A stretch of DNA of 20,277 bases, taken from NCBI GenBank assembly GCA_002508545.1, contig DAVH01000064.1, positions 40,350 through 60,626 of the forward strand. The letters are read 5' to 3'. A program made the position numbers and the translations under genes. The notes under the pieces were generated by a model. The model searched no databases, had not been told where the DNA came from, and worked only from the letters and a program-made list of their open reading frames with translations. Shown in pieces: positions 13,279 through 20,277 of the stretch. The first letter of the stretch is position 1, and every line of letters begins with the position of its first letter. This stretch comes from Methanomassiliicoccus sp. UBA6. GTDB taxonomy: Archaea > Thermoplasmatota > Thermoplasmata > Methanomassiliicoccales > Methanomassiliicoccaceae.

Positions 13279-15714
13279 TCACATAAAATCTCTGAGGTCC
13301 GGCTTCTTTTTTGTTTTCTTGACCTCTGGCTTCTTCTTCGGGCCGGTATCCGAGCCTCCGGCGAAGGAGGAGTCGAAAAGCGTTACCTGCTGCGACCCGG
13401 TGAGGAGGTCCTTCTCCCCCCAACCGAACACCTCTGTAGCTCGGGCGGCGGTCTGCGCGATCCTCTCCGCGTAGTAGCGGCAGTCCGGGCGGTGCTCGAA
13501 CTTCCGTCCGCTGACGAACGGCTCGACCTCCTGTGGCGTTTTCTTTGAATCGGTCACGATCCATGACACCTTCATCCCGGGCACGAACTCGTAGCCCATG
13601 GCCATGAGCTTCCTGGCCGCCTGCACGTTCGCCTGCGAGTCGGGGTCCTTGTAGGAGTTGAACGACTTGCAGGTGCGCGATATGACCAGCGACTCGATGG
13701 GCACCTTGCACTCCATCGTCTTCTGGACGTTCTCCCGGGCGATCTTGACCGCGTCCTCGGTCCTCTCGTCCATGATCTTCTCGAACACCGACATGAGGAC
13801 CTCGGACTGCAGGTCGAAGGCGTCGGTCCTCCTGGTCTCGTAGCCCCGGATGAGCAACTCGTTGTCAGGCCACACCGAGCGGCCGACGTACCTCTTCTTC
13901 TTCCCGTGGGAGAACAGGGGCTCCAGCACCTTCTGGAACTCCATCTGGGAGATCTCCCGGGAGAACTTCTCCGATATCTCCGTGCCGAACTTCACGGTGT
14001 CGTCTAGATTATTATATGGAGATTGTAAAAATAATGAGTCCGTATCTGAGTAGATGACCTTGACGCCCTGCTCCTCGAGCCGAGATATGAGCGTCTTGAC
14101 CGTCTCCCGGGCGAAGGATGTGATCGCGCTCCCGATGTTGCGGTCGGTGAAGCGGTAGAACGACGACGCGAACACGCCGTACACCGCGTTCATAAGGATC
14201 TTCACCGCGTTCTGCAGACCGTCGTAGTAGCGGTACTCGTCGGGGTCCTTGGTGTTCTTCATCTTTCGCTTGATATCGTCCCGCTGGGCCATGAGGTCCT
14301 TGAGGATCTTGGGCAGGAGGCCCTCGCGCTGCTCCTTGGACAGGAACCTGGCGCCGCTGGGCGAGATTATCGGACCGTCGTCGCTCAGCGTGGTGAAGCA
14401 GATGTTCTTGTGGATGATGAGAGAGGGGTACATCGACTTGAAGTCCAGCACGATGACCCAGTGGTACAGCCCCGGCTCGATGGTGTGGACGTATCCTCCT
14501 TCGATCGCCTCCTCGTCGTCATCGTAGTTGCCGGTCAGGGGCACGCCGACCGGGCCGTACGGCGCCGGGACGCGGTCCGCCTCTCGTATCAGGATGGAAT
14601 CGATGAGCGTGGAGTTGCCGGAGGTCTGCACGTCCTCCATCGGCAGCTTCGACACCGCGGCGAGGTCCATGGTACGCCGCACCGAGCCTACGTACTCGAG
14701 GATGCGCAGCGCGAGCTCGGCGTCCTTGAGGCAGTAGCGCATGACCTTGTCCCGGTCCCGCTCCCACTCCTCGTCCATCTTCGACGGCTCGACGTCCAGC
14801 TTCTCCTCGCCTAGAGTGAGCTTGGCCACGTGGTTCAGCGTCTCCTGCTTGGGGCGCAGCTGCATCTTGGCCGCCCACCACGCGTCCACGACCAGCCGGC
14901 CGTTCAGGCGCCACCCGCGCAGGCCGACCTTTCGCGGCTCCGAGAGGTCGCGGCCCCAAGCGAGCTTCCCGGCCTTCACCAGCTTGGCCCGCTCCATGAT
15001 CGTCGGGATGTCATAGTTGTCGATGTTGTAGCCGGTGATGACGTCGGGGTCCTCGTCCTGGATGACCTGGGTGAAGCGATCGATGATATCCCTCTCGTCC
15101 CCGAAGATCGGGGTCCCGTTGCGCATCTTGCCGCCCTCGCTGATCACGTAGCACAGCGTGAGTATCGTCCCGTCCTTCACCGAGTTCTCGATGTCGAACG
15201 ACAGCACCTTGAGGTCCGGGTTGAAGGGCGGGAGGTTCTCGAAGCGCGGCGCGTTGTCCGCGCGGTCCATGTCCACCACCAGGTCGGTGCGGTACTCGCC
15301 CACGCCCTCCTTTCCATGCACGCGGATGCAAGAGCTGATGTCATAGTCGTAGAAGAACCGGTGGTGGAACGGGATATCGGCGGCGAGCACGTCGAAGTCC
15401 CTCCGCAGCCTGGATCGGAAATCTGGGACCAGCCAGGGGAAGCGGACGAACACCATCGCCGACGGCCGGAGCTTGCCCTTGTAGAACAGCGAGATGTCCT
15501 CGACCCGGCGGACGTCCGGGTCCTTTCTCAACCGCTCGATAACCTCCGGCGTCGGCTCCACTACGTCGAAGTACGGCTCGAAGCCGGTGTACCGCACGAT
15601 GATGGACCGTCCGTCGGTTACCTTGCCGTACAGCTCCATGGCGAGCTGATCATTGTCTACCCGGCGGTAGGTCGCGGCGAGAAGGCGGACGTCCCATTGA
15701 CCCAAGCTTATCAC
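13279..15714 (-). CDS. polB: archaeal family B DNA polymerase
   Basis: The protein has 811 residues and all motifs of a replicative family B polymerase. The 3'-5' exonuclease has Exo I (FDIE, D174/E176), Exo II (YNIDNYD, 229-235) and Exo III (YCLKD, 327-331). The polymerase has motif A (DFKSMYP, D424), motif B (KILMNAVYG, 505-513), motif C (YSDTDS, D557/D559) and the KKRY motif (606-609). Near the end, QQVTLFDSSF (775-784) resembles a PCNA-interacting peptide of the QxTLFD type, followed by a Lys-rich tail. No intein is present. The GTG start overlaps the TGA of the YchF gene (GTGA, 15711-15714), so translation is coupled. Codons 556-570, just after the active site, are almost all A/T-ending, unlike the rest of the gene. 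Confidence 0.95.
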   Translation of the reverse strand: MISLGQWDVRLLAATYRRVDNDQLAMELYGKVTDGRSIIVRYTGFEPYFDVVEPTPEVIERLRKDPDVRRVEDISLFYKGKLRPSAMVFVRFPWLVPDFRSRLRRDFDVLAADIPFHHRFFYDYDISSCIRVHGKEGVGEYRTDLVVDMDRADNAPRFENLPPFNPDLKVLSFDIENSVKDGTILTLCYVISEGGKMRNGTPIFGDERDIIDRFTQVIQDEDPDVITGYNIDNYDIPTIMERAKLVKAGKLAWGRDLSEPRKVGLRGWRLNGRLVVDAWWAAKMQLRPKQETLNHVAKLTLGEEKLDVEPSKMDEEWERDRDKVMRYCLKDAELALRILEYVGSVRRTMDLAAVSKLPMEDVQTSGNSTLIDSILIREADRVPAPYGPVGVPLTGNYDDDEEAIEGGYVHTIEPGLYHWVIVLDFKSMYPSLIIHKNICFTTLSDDGPIISPSGARFLSKEQREGLLPKILKDLMAQRDDIKRKMKNTKDPDEYRYYDGLQNAVKILMNAVYGVFASSFYRFTDRNIGSAITSFARETVKTLISRLEEQGVKVIYSDTDSLFLQSPYNNLDDTVKFGTEISEKFSREISQMEFQKVLEPLFSHGKKKRYVGRSVWPDNELLIRGYETRRTDAFDLQSEVLMSVFEKIMDERTEDAVKIARENVQKTMECKVPIESLVISRTCKSFNSYKDPDSQANVQAARKLMAMGYEFVPGMKVSWIVTDSKKTPQEVEPFVSGRKFEHRPDCRYYAERIAQTAARATEVFGWGEKDLLTGSQQVTLFDSSFAGGSDTGPKKKPEVKKTKKKPDLRDFM

Positions 15715-16901
15715 TTCCTGGACACGATCGTCAGCACATCGTTGTTCTGCAGCTCATAATCGCTGCCGACCGTACGGTGTGTTCTCACGTTGATCGCCCG
15801 GATAAAGCTTTCCCCGAGGTCAGTGTGGACCTTGTACGCCAGCCCCCTGGCCGTCGTGCCCTTTGGAACGAGGAAAGCGTCCGGCAACACTCGTCCATCG
15901 TGGTCGGTGAGCTTGGCCTCGTCCTCCACCGGGTACACGATGATGAGGTCCAGGAGCTCGTACGCCGCCTTCTCCAGGCACTGCTGCACTCCGGTGCCGT
16001 GCAGGCGCTCCACGGACTCGTTGATCTTGTCCAAGGCCTTCTTCTGGTTGGGGTTGAGCTTCGACGGGTCGGTGATGGTGAAGCTCTCTCCTCCCGGGTG
16101 GTAGTCGACCAGCTTCGCCTTCGCTGCCCGCTTCAGCGCCAGCTCGGCCTCGGCCATGGTGGGGACGGCCATCCCGCCCGCGGCGTTGGTGAGGCGCTTC
16201 AGGGTAGCGTCGTCGGCCAGGTCGGCCTTGTTGAGGGCGACGATCATCGGCTTGGAGTACTTGCGTATGGCGTCGGCGAGGCGGAGCATGTCCTCCGGGC
16301 CCCAGTTCATGACGTTCTCCGGAAGCGAGGAATCCCGGATCGCCGCGATCACCTGCGCCTCGCTGACCCCGAGGCCGGTCAGGCGGTCATGGATGACCGG
16401 CACCATCGACTGCCCGGACATGTGCGCCTGCCGGGCGGCCCTCTCCCAGCCCTTCTCCAGGATGCCCCTGATCCAGAAGGAGATCTCCTTCTGCAGGAAC
16501 TGGATGTCCTCCACCGGGTCGTGAGAGCCCGGTGGGACCGCGTTCCCCTCTAGGTCCGTCGCGCCGGAGGCATCGACCACGTGGATGAGCGCGCTCGCCT
16601 GCCTCAGGTCGTCCAGGAACTGGTTTCCCAGGCCGCGGCCCTGCCAGGCGTCGGGGACCAGGCCGGCCACGTCCAGCAGCTCCACCGGGATCATCCTGGT
16701 CCCGTTGTCGCAGCCAGCGTTGCGCGGTACGCACTGAGTGTTGAAGTCGAGGTGCGGGCAGCGCCCGCGGACGAACGCCACGCCCCGGTTGGCCTTGATG
16801 GTGGTGAACGGGTAGTTGGCGATCTCCACGTTAGCTAGGGTCGCTCCGCAGAAGAAGGTGGACTTGCCGACGTTGGGCTTACCGACGATGCCGATCTGCA
16901 T
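15711..16901 (-). CDS. YchF/OLA1-related GTPase with TGS domain
   Basis: The 396-residue protein is the archaeal member of the YchF/OLA1 group of ribosome-associated P-loop NTPases. It has the P-loop GKPNVGKS (7-14), switch region NYPFTT (29-34), G3 DVAG (77-80) and a C-terminal TGS domain (about 315-395, DAFLVPKGTTARGLAYKVHTDLGESFIRAI). G4 is NKAD (224-227), the GTP-specifying form, whereas bacterial YchF and human OLA1 have NxxE and prefer ATP. The start is ATG 16901, where the family's N terminus (MQIGIVG) begins; the frame extends upstream but past the TATA box. It heads a two-gene unit with polB (4-nt overlap). The family usually is about 360-400 residues long. Confidence 0.9.
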   Translation of the reverse strand: MQIGIVGKPNVGKSTFFCGATLANVEIANYPFTTIKANRGVAFVRGRCPHLDFNTQCVPRNAGCDNGTRMIPVELLDVAGLVPDAWQGRGLGNQFLDDLRQASALIHVVDASGATDLEGNAVPPGSHDPVEDIQFLQKEISFWIRGILEKGWERAARQAHMSGQSMVPVIHDRLTGLGVSEAQVIAAIRDSSLPENVMNWGPEDMLRLADAIRKYSKPMIVALNKADLADDATLKRLTNAAGGMAVPTMAEAELALKRAAKAKLVDYHPGGESFTITDPSKLNPNQKKALDKINESVERLHGTGVQQCLEKAAYELLDLIIVYPVEDEAKLTDHDGRVLPDAFLVPKGTTARGLAYKVHTDLGESFIRAINVRTHRTVGSDYELQNNDVLTIVSRK

Positions 16902-16932
16902 ATCTCTTACCGCTCCAATGAACGACCTGAGG

Positions 16933-16942
16933 CCTAAATAAC
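16933..16942 (-). promoter_or_regulatory. TATA box of the YchF-polB unit
   Basis: The minus strand reads GTTATTTAGG, centred about 36 nt before ATG 16901, giving a leader of about 10 nt. Confidence 0.5.
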
Positions 16943-17161
16943 CATTGCATTCGTCCGTTCCACTGGATTGGCGCAAAGGTACTTCGCCGCGTTCACCTCG
17001 GCCGGTCCTACGCTCGTCATCGCCCTAGGCATCTTTACTTGACGGAGTAACTGGTCGATGAGGTCCCATCAACTGTATTATGGTTACATGGGTGCTGATG
17101 AATGCGGCCGATGGGCACTTGGGCTTAGACCACTACGGTCGACTATTCTATTGAGTACAAT
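16943..17161. other. intergenic region without a recognised gene
   Basis: Between the YchF promoter and the promoter of the small membrane protein there are about 220 bases in which I find no convincing gene or RNA. A frame from ATG 17058 runs into the small membrane protein, but its N-terminal part is poor in coding signal and the TATA box lies inside it. Confidence 0.4.
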
Positions 17162-17170
17162 CTATTTATT
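17162..17170 (+). promoter_or_regulatory. TATA box of the small membrane protein
   Basis: CTATTTATT is centred 27 nt before ATG 17193, again the leaderless spacing. Confidence 0.5.
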
Positions 17171-17192
17171 CCGCCAAAACATCTCACCGGGT

Positions 17193-17414
17193 ATGGGCTA
17201 CAAGGGGAAATTGGAGTTTTACAGAACAGGCTTTATGACTTTTTGGCTCGGAGTGATAGTAGTCATCATCGGTTCTCTCGGCATGAGGGAGTTCTGGCTC
17301 AGCAACATTTACCCGTCTGACCTCTATTGGCATTTCACATTGAACATCGTAGGTTCCGGCCTGATCCTCGCCGGTCTAACAACTATGATCGTAGGAAGCC
17401 TCAGGACCGATTAA
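17193..17414 (+). CDS. small membrane protein with two helices
   Basis: The 73-residue protein has a short polar N terminus (MGYKGKLEFYRTG), a first membrane helix (FMTFWLGVIVVIIGSLGM, about 14-31), a polar loop with aromatic residues (REFWLSNIYPSDLYWHF), a second helix (TLNIVGSGLILAGLTTMIVGSL, about 49-70) and a short charged end (RTD). I recognise no family. ATG 17193 is chosen over ATG 17058 because of the TATA box 27 nt upstream and because residues before it do not look coherent. Codons are less GC-rich than in neighbours. It precedes the PsiE-like gene on the same strand, but each has its own TATA box. Function unknown. Confidence 0.6.
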   Translation: MGYKGKLEFYRTGFMTFWLGVIVVIIGSLGMREFWLSNIYPSDLYWHFTLNIVGSGLILAGLTTMIVGSLRTD

Positions 17415-17422
17415 ATGGACCT

Positions 17423-17557
17423 CTAGATTGATAGGTATGTATGGAAGAGATGGGAGACTGCTCCGCTTCCGGCTAAGCATGCCTCGCTAAGCCCCTTCCG
17501 CAATGCGTCCTCCTTCCTGGATCCGATAATATATCTGAACCTAGCATTCGCCAGCAT
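17423..17557 (-). CDS. possible 44-residue small protein opposite the PsiE promoter
   Basis: A minus-strand frame runs from ATG 17557 to TAG 17423. The peptide begins MLANARFRYIIGSRKEDALR and is fairly protein-like. An AT-rich element read leftward (17583-17594, TAAATAAAAAAAC) is 31 nt upstream of the ATG, close to the leaderless spacing. It overlaps the promoter of the PsiE-like gene, so at most one of the two readings may be right. No family is recognised. Confidence 0.2.
   Translation of the reverse strand: MLANARFRYIIGSRKEDALRKGLSEACLAGSGAVSHLFHTYLSI
17525..17535 (+). promoter_or_regulatory. TATA box of the PsiE-like gene
   Basis: GATAATATATC is centred 27 nt before the TTG at 17557. 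Further upstream GCTAAGC is repeated directly at 17472-17478 and 17486-17492 (14-nt period), a possible activator site. Confidence 0.45.
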
Positions 17558-18047
17558 TGAAGTTGACAACCAGGTCTATCGTTTTTTTATTTACCAGCCA
17601 GTATGCAAATCTCGTGTTGGACTTTCTCGTTCATACGACCAAGAGAGGCATGGTGGCCGCGATCGTTCTCATGATCCTCGTCGTGGTGGTCATCGTGGCG
17701 GCCCTGGCGGCGCGTTCTATGACATCATATTCGACGATACGTCCCTTCACTGGGAGAAGGAGGACTTCCTCAACTTCTTCAGCTATCTCCTGCTGGCCAT
17801 CATCGGCCTTGAGCTCCTGGATGCCGTGTTCGTGCTCCTCAAGGAAGCCCGAATCAACGTAGAGACGGTGCTCCTGGTGGCCATCACCGCAGTGACCAGG
17901 GAGCTGATAGTCTTCAACTACGAGGGCGCTCACGGAGAGACCCTGGGCGGTATCGCCCCGGTGCTAAGTGCCATCGCCGTCTCATACTGCATGGTCAAGA
18001 GGGTCGATAGCACAAGGAAACTGGTGCTCGAACGCGGCAGGACATGA
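17557..18047 (+). pseudogene. PsiE-like membrane protein, frameshifted
   Basis: The C-terminal part (from about 17712 to TGA 18045) encodes the hallmark of PsiE-type phosphate-starvation-inducible membrane proteins: an acidic loop (HWEKEDFLNFF), a helix ending LLAIIGLELLDAVFVLL, then INVETVLLVAITAVTRELIV and a last helix (APVLSAIAVSYCMV). The first membrane helix (MVAAIVLMILVVVVIVAALAA) is in another frame, starting at TTG 17557 or GTG 17614. Joining AALAAR to FYDIIFDD around 17697-17716 needs one extra base, so a single-base deletion has broken the gene, or the sequence has an error there. Repaired, the protein would have about 144-163 residues, normal for the family. Function in archaea is not established. 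Confidence 0.6.
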
Positions 18048-18057
18048 CGCGTAGCGG

Positions 18058-18090
18058 CTGAAGCCCTTATTAGGCAAGGACGGCTTTCAG
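18058..18090 (+). promoter_or_regulatory. TATA-like element flanked by an inverted repeat, before the aldehyde dehydrogenase
   Basis: CTTATTAGG (18065-18073) is the only TATA-like sequence before the gene. It is flanked by CTGAAGCC (18058-18065) and GGCTTTCAG (18082-18090), which pair over 8 bp with one bulge. It may be a promoter with operator, or a hairpin at the end of the PsiE-like transcript. Confidence 0.35.
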
Positions 18091-18133
18091 GAACACCAGC
18101 CTGTGCCCGTGGTTCGAGTAGGAAGTGTCATCG

Positions 18134-19675
18134 ATGCTCATCAAGATCAATCCAGCCACCTTGGAGCCGGTCGGGGAGGTCGCCGAGACCGACCTGGACG
18201 CCATCACGACGATGATAGCGCGGGCCCGCGAGGCGCAGGCGGAGTGGGCCTCCTGGCCGCTGAACCGACGGAAAGCCTCGCTACTGGAGGTCAGGGACCG
18301 GCTGCTCAATCGCTGGGAATCCATGGCCGAGACAATATCCAAGGAGACCGGGAAACCGCGCCTGGAGGCGGTGAACGCCGATGTCCTCCCCTCCCTGGTC
18401 GCGACCGATCACTCCGTCCGCGCCATGAGGAGGCTTTTCGCTCCCCGGAAGGTCGGGTTCGAGAGCATGGGCCTGATGATGAGGTACATGGGGCGGTGGT
18501 CATACATCCAGAACCGGCCGCTAGGCGTCATCGGCATCATCGCCCCTTGGAACTACCCGCTGGGCATCCCGTTTTCGCAGACCATCATGGCCCTCGCCGC
18601 CGGTAACGCGGTGGTGTTCAAGCCCTCCCCGGAGACCTCCCTGACCGGTCTGGAGATGGAGAGGCTGTTCCAGGAGAGCGATTTTCCTGAAGGACTGGTC
18701 CAGGCGTTCGTCGGGGGGAGCGAGCACGGGAGGGCGCTGGTGACCTCGGGTGTGGACCGCGTGATCTTCACCGGCAGCTCGGCGGTGGGGAAGGAGATCA
18801 TGGCCCAGGCCTCGCAGCGTCTCACTCCGGTAACCCTGGAGCTGGGAGGCAAGGACCCCTGCATCGTGCTGGACGACGCGGACCTGGAGCGCGCGGCGGA
18901 GGGCGTGATCTGGGGCGCCTTCGTCAACGCCGGGCAGACCTGCGCGTGCGTGAAGCGGTTGTACGTGCACACAGCGGTTTACGACCGCTTCCTCGAGCTG
19001 CTGCTCTCCAAGGTCGGCAGCCTGAGGATCGGGCACGGCGACGGGGTGGACGTCGGCCCCCTGATCAGCGAGGCTGCCCTGCGTAGGACCGAAGGCATGG
19101 TCGAGAAGGCGGTCAGCGAGGGCGGAAGGATAATCGCCGGAGGCAAGCGGCCTGCTGGACTAAAGGGCTACTTCTACGAGCCGACAGTGATCGCCGGCGC
19201 GCCTCAATCTTCGTGCGTGGTGCAAGAGGAAGCCTTCGCCCCGATTCTCGCCGTCATCAAGTTCCAGACCGACGAGGAAGCGCTTCGGCTGGCCAACGAC
19301 TGCCCGTACGCCCTCTCCGGCTCGGTATGGACCCGCGACCTCGCCCGGGGGCGGAGGCTCGCGCAGCGCATGACCGGCGGAACGATACTCGTGAACAACG
19401 TCGCCTACACCTACGGTCTGCCAACGACGCCCTGGGGCGGGAGAGGCATGAGCGGTTTCGGGCGGACCCACGGTGATGAAGGCTTCTCCGAGCTGTTAGA
19501 GCCGCAGCACATCCACGTGGACGACGGACGGTTCAAGCGCGAGGTCTGGTGGCACCCCTACTGCTGGGAGAACATCGCCGGGGGAGCGGGCATGCTCGAC
19601 GTATTGTACGGCAGAAGCTACCTCGGCCGCATGCGCGCCATGTTGAAGCTCAGGAAGGCCCTGAAGGGGAAGTAG
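18134..19675 (+). CDS. NAD(P)-dependent aldehyde dehydrogenase
   Basis: The protein has 513 residues and the full aldehyde dehydrogenase fold; the family oxidises aldehydes to acids with NAD(P)+. From ATG 18134 the cofactor and active-site motifs are PWNYPL with oxyanion-hole Asn140, FKPSPET (Lys163), FTGSSAVGKEI, the general base Glu236 in LELGGKDP, the catalytic Cys270 in NAGQTCACVKR, and EEAFAPILAV. A C-terminal extension of about 50 residues (REVWWHPYCWEN to LKGK) goes beyond the classical end and is rich in aromatic and basic residues, which suggests a membrane-surface or oligomer contact. ATG is preferred because GGAAGTG is 6 nt upstream; GTG 18125 is the alternative. The substrate is unknown. 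It converges on the DUF169 gene with 1 bp between stops. Confidence 0.9.
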   Translation: MLIKINPATLEPVGEVAETDLDAITTMIARAREAQAEWASWPLNRRKASLLEVRDRLLNRWESMAETISKETGKPRLEAVNADVLPSLVATDHSVRAMRRLFAPRKVGFESMGLMMRYMGRWSYIQNRPLGVIGIIAPWNYPLGIPFSQTIMALAAGNAVVFKPSPETSLTGLEMERLFQESDFPEGLVQAFVGGSEHGRALVTSGVDRVIFTGSSAVGKEIMAQASQRLTPVTLELGGKDPCIVLDDADLERAAEGVIWGAFVNAGQTCACVKRLYVHTAVYDRFLELLLSKVGSLRIGHGDGVDVGPLISEAALRRTEGMVEKAVSEGGRIIAGGKRPAGLKGYFYEPTVIAGAPQSSCVVQEEAFAPILAVIKFQTDEEALRLANDCPYALSGSVWTRDLARGRRLAQRMTGGTILVNNVAYTYGLPTTPWGGRGMSGFGRTHGDEGFSELLEPQHIHVDDGRFKREVWWHPYCWENIAGGAGMLDVLYGRSYLGRMRAMLKLRKALKGK

Positions 19676-19676
19676 C

Positions 19677-20277
19677 TCACTTCTCGTTCAAACCCAGCCT
19701 CTTCGAGGGGAAGGCGACCTCGGAGCGCTTACTGAGGAACGACTCGTCGGCGCTCTCGGCCATTGCGCGCGCGAGGGAGAGCGGAACGGCCATGGTCATC
19801 ACGTCGGGCGGCAGCCAAGAGTTGCCGGTGGGGTCCACGGGACCGACGAAGGCGGCGTTCCGCGGTGCCCTCTCGGCCATGCCCGCGGGGTAGGTGATCA
19901 TGGTGGCACAGGACGATCCGCCGGGCATGAGGATCGAGGTGAAGATGTCGTCAGTGACGAAGTGGATCAGCCCGCCGAGGTTGCGTATCGATTCCGCCTT
20001 GCCGATGAGGACGAACGAGAGCACTTCTGCCTCGTCATCGATCTGGTCGTACCTCGCGAGGGTGATGTACCTGCCCGGCGTGGTGACCTTTCCGGGAGCG
20101 TCGAGGAACCTCTCCGCCGCCTCCGGCGTCGGCCTCAGGTGCTCCGCTTCCCCGCGCATGAAATCCGGCGTCCCGGTCGACAGGAAGTACTTGAGCTTGG
20201 GACCGCGGGCCGCCAGCCCGCACCACATCTGGCCGCCCCCGCAGGTGCCCTCCTTGGAGTCCGCGCCGTAGGAGATA
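19677..20277 (-). CDS. DUF169 family protein (N-terminal part outside the window)
   Basis: The frame stays open to the right edge, so the gene starts beyond the window; 199 codons are visible. The segment near the edge, YGADSKEGTCGGGQMWCGLA, with three cysteines and a Gly-rich turn, followed by PKLKYFLSTGTPDFM, is the typical core of DUF169 (COG2043) proteins, which are common in archaea and strict anaerobes. The rest includes LSFVLIGKAESIRNLGGLIHF and a Gly/Ser/Cys stretch MPGGSSCATM. No activity is established for the family; the cysteines suggest metal or redox chemistry (inference). The C terminus is complete, ending in TGA 1 bp from the aldehyde dehydrogenase stop. Confidence 0.85.
   Translation of the reverse strand, partial: ISYGADSKEGTCGGGQMWCGLAARGPKLKYFLSTGTPDFMRGEAEHLRPTPEAAERFLDAPGKVTTPGRYITLARYDQIDDEAEVLSFVLIGKAESIRNLGGLIHFVTDDIFTSILMPGGSSCATMITYPAGMAERAPRNAAFVGPVDPTGNSWLPPDVMTMAVPLSLARAMAESADESFLSKRSEVAFPSKRLGLNEK

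Noticed and set aside
17053..17110. Box C/D guide RNA suggested by CGATGA and CTGATGA
   Set aside because: No CTGA D boxes are found at the expected spacing, and the C-like boxes are imperfect.

Overview
The window comes from an archaeon with a high-GC genome. The evidence is ribosomal protein eL15, an archaeal family B DNA polymerase, an archaeal-type YchF/OLA1-like GTPase, a geranylgeranyl reductase of the ether-lipid type, and promoters with a TATA box 26-30 nt before the start codon. The gene content (DUF169, tandem Lrp-like regulator, DHA2 transporter with MarR, DUF1634 with TauE) suggests Thermoplasmatota, with Methanomassiliicoccales a reasonable but unproven guess. I see no rRNA, tRNA, CRISPR array, insertion sequence or origin. 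Most of the window is ordinary chromosome.

Layout. 1-1337: a possible small protein followed by a geranylgeranyl reductase (+). 1378-3574: a flavodoxin and a soluble two-PAS histidine kinase (-). 3752-5401: a duplicated Lrp-type regulator and a nitroreductase (+), each with a TATA box and a palindromic site at its start. 5453-7558: a DHA2 drug-efflux-type transporter (-) divergent from a MarR regulator (+), with a shared control region. 7559-7899: an AT-rich control region leading into a second, atypical flavodoxin (7900-8328, +). 8332-10906: a membrane cassette read leftward as TauE/SafE, DUF1634 and an MFS carrier. 10984-11844: a ThiI-like THUMP protein without its PP-loop motif (+). 11947-16901: an information-processing block read leftward as YchF, DNA polymerase B, a hypothetical protein and eL15; the first two overlap by 4 nt. 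17193-18047: a small two-helix membrane protein and a frameshifted PsiE-like gene (+). 18134-19675: an aldehyde dehydrogenase (+), convergent with a DUF169 protein that runs off the right edge.

Functional picture: several genes are redox or stress related (two flavodoxins, nitroreductase, aldehyde dehydrogenase, histidine kinase, MarR/efflux) and are mostly single-gene units with their own promoters. The replication/translation genes form the main housekeeping block. The items most worth checking are a structured 5' leader of eL15 with three strong hairpins (two with GNRA tetraloops), the degenerate ThiI paralogue, a run of AT-ending codons just after the polymerase active site, the palindromic sites at the Lrp-like and nitroreductase starts, and the broken PsiE gene. 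I found no clearly new multi-gene system.
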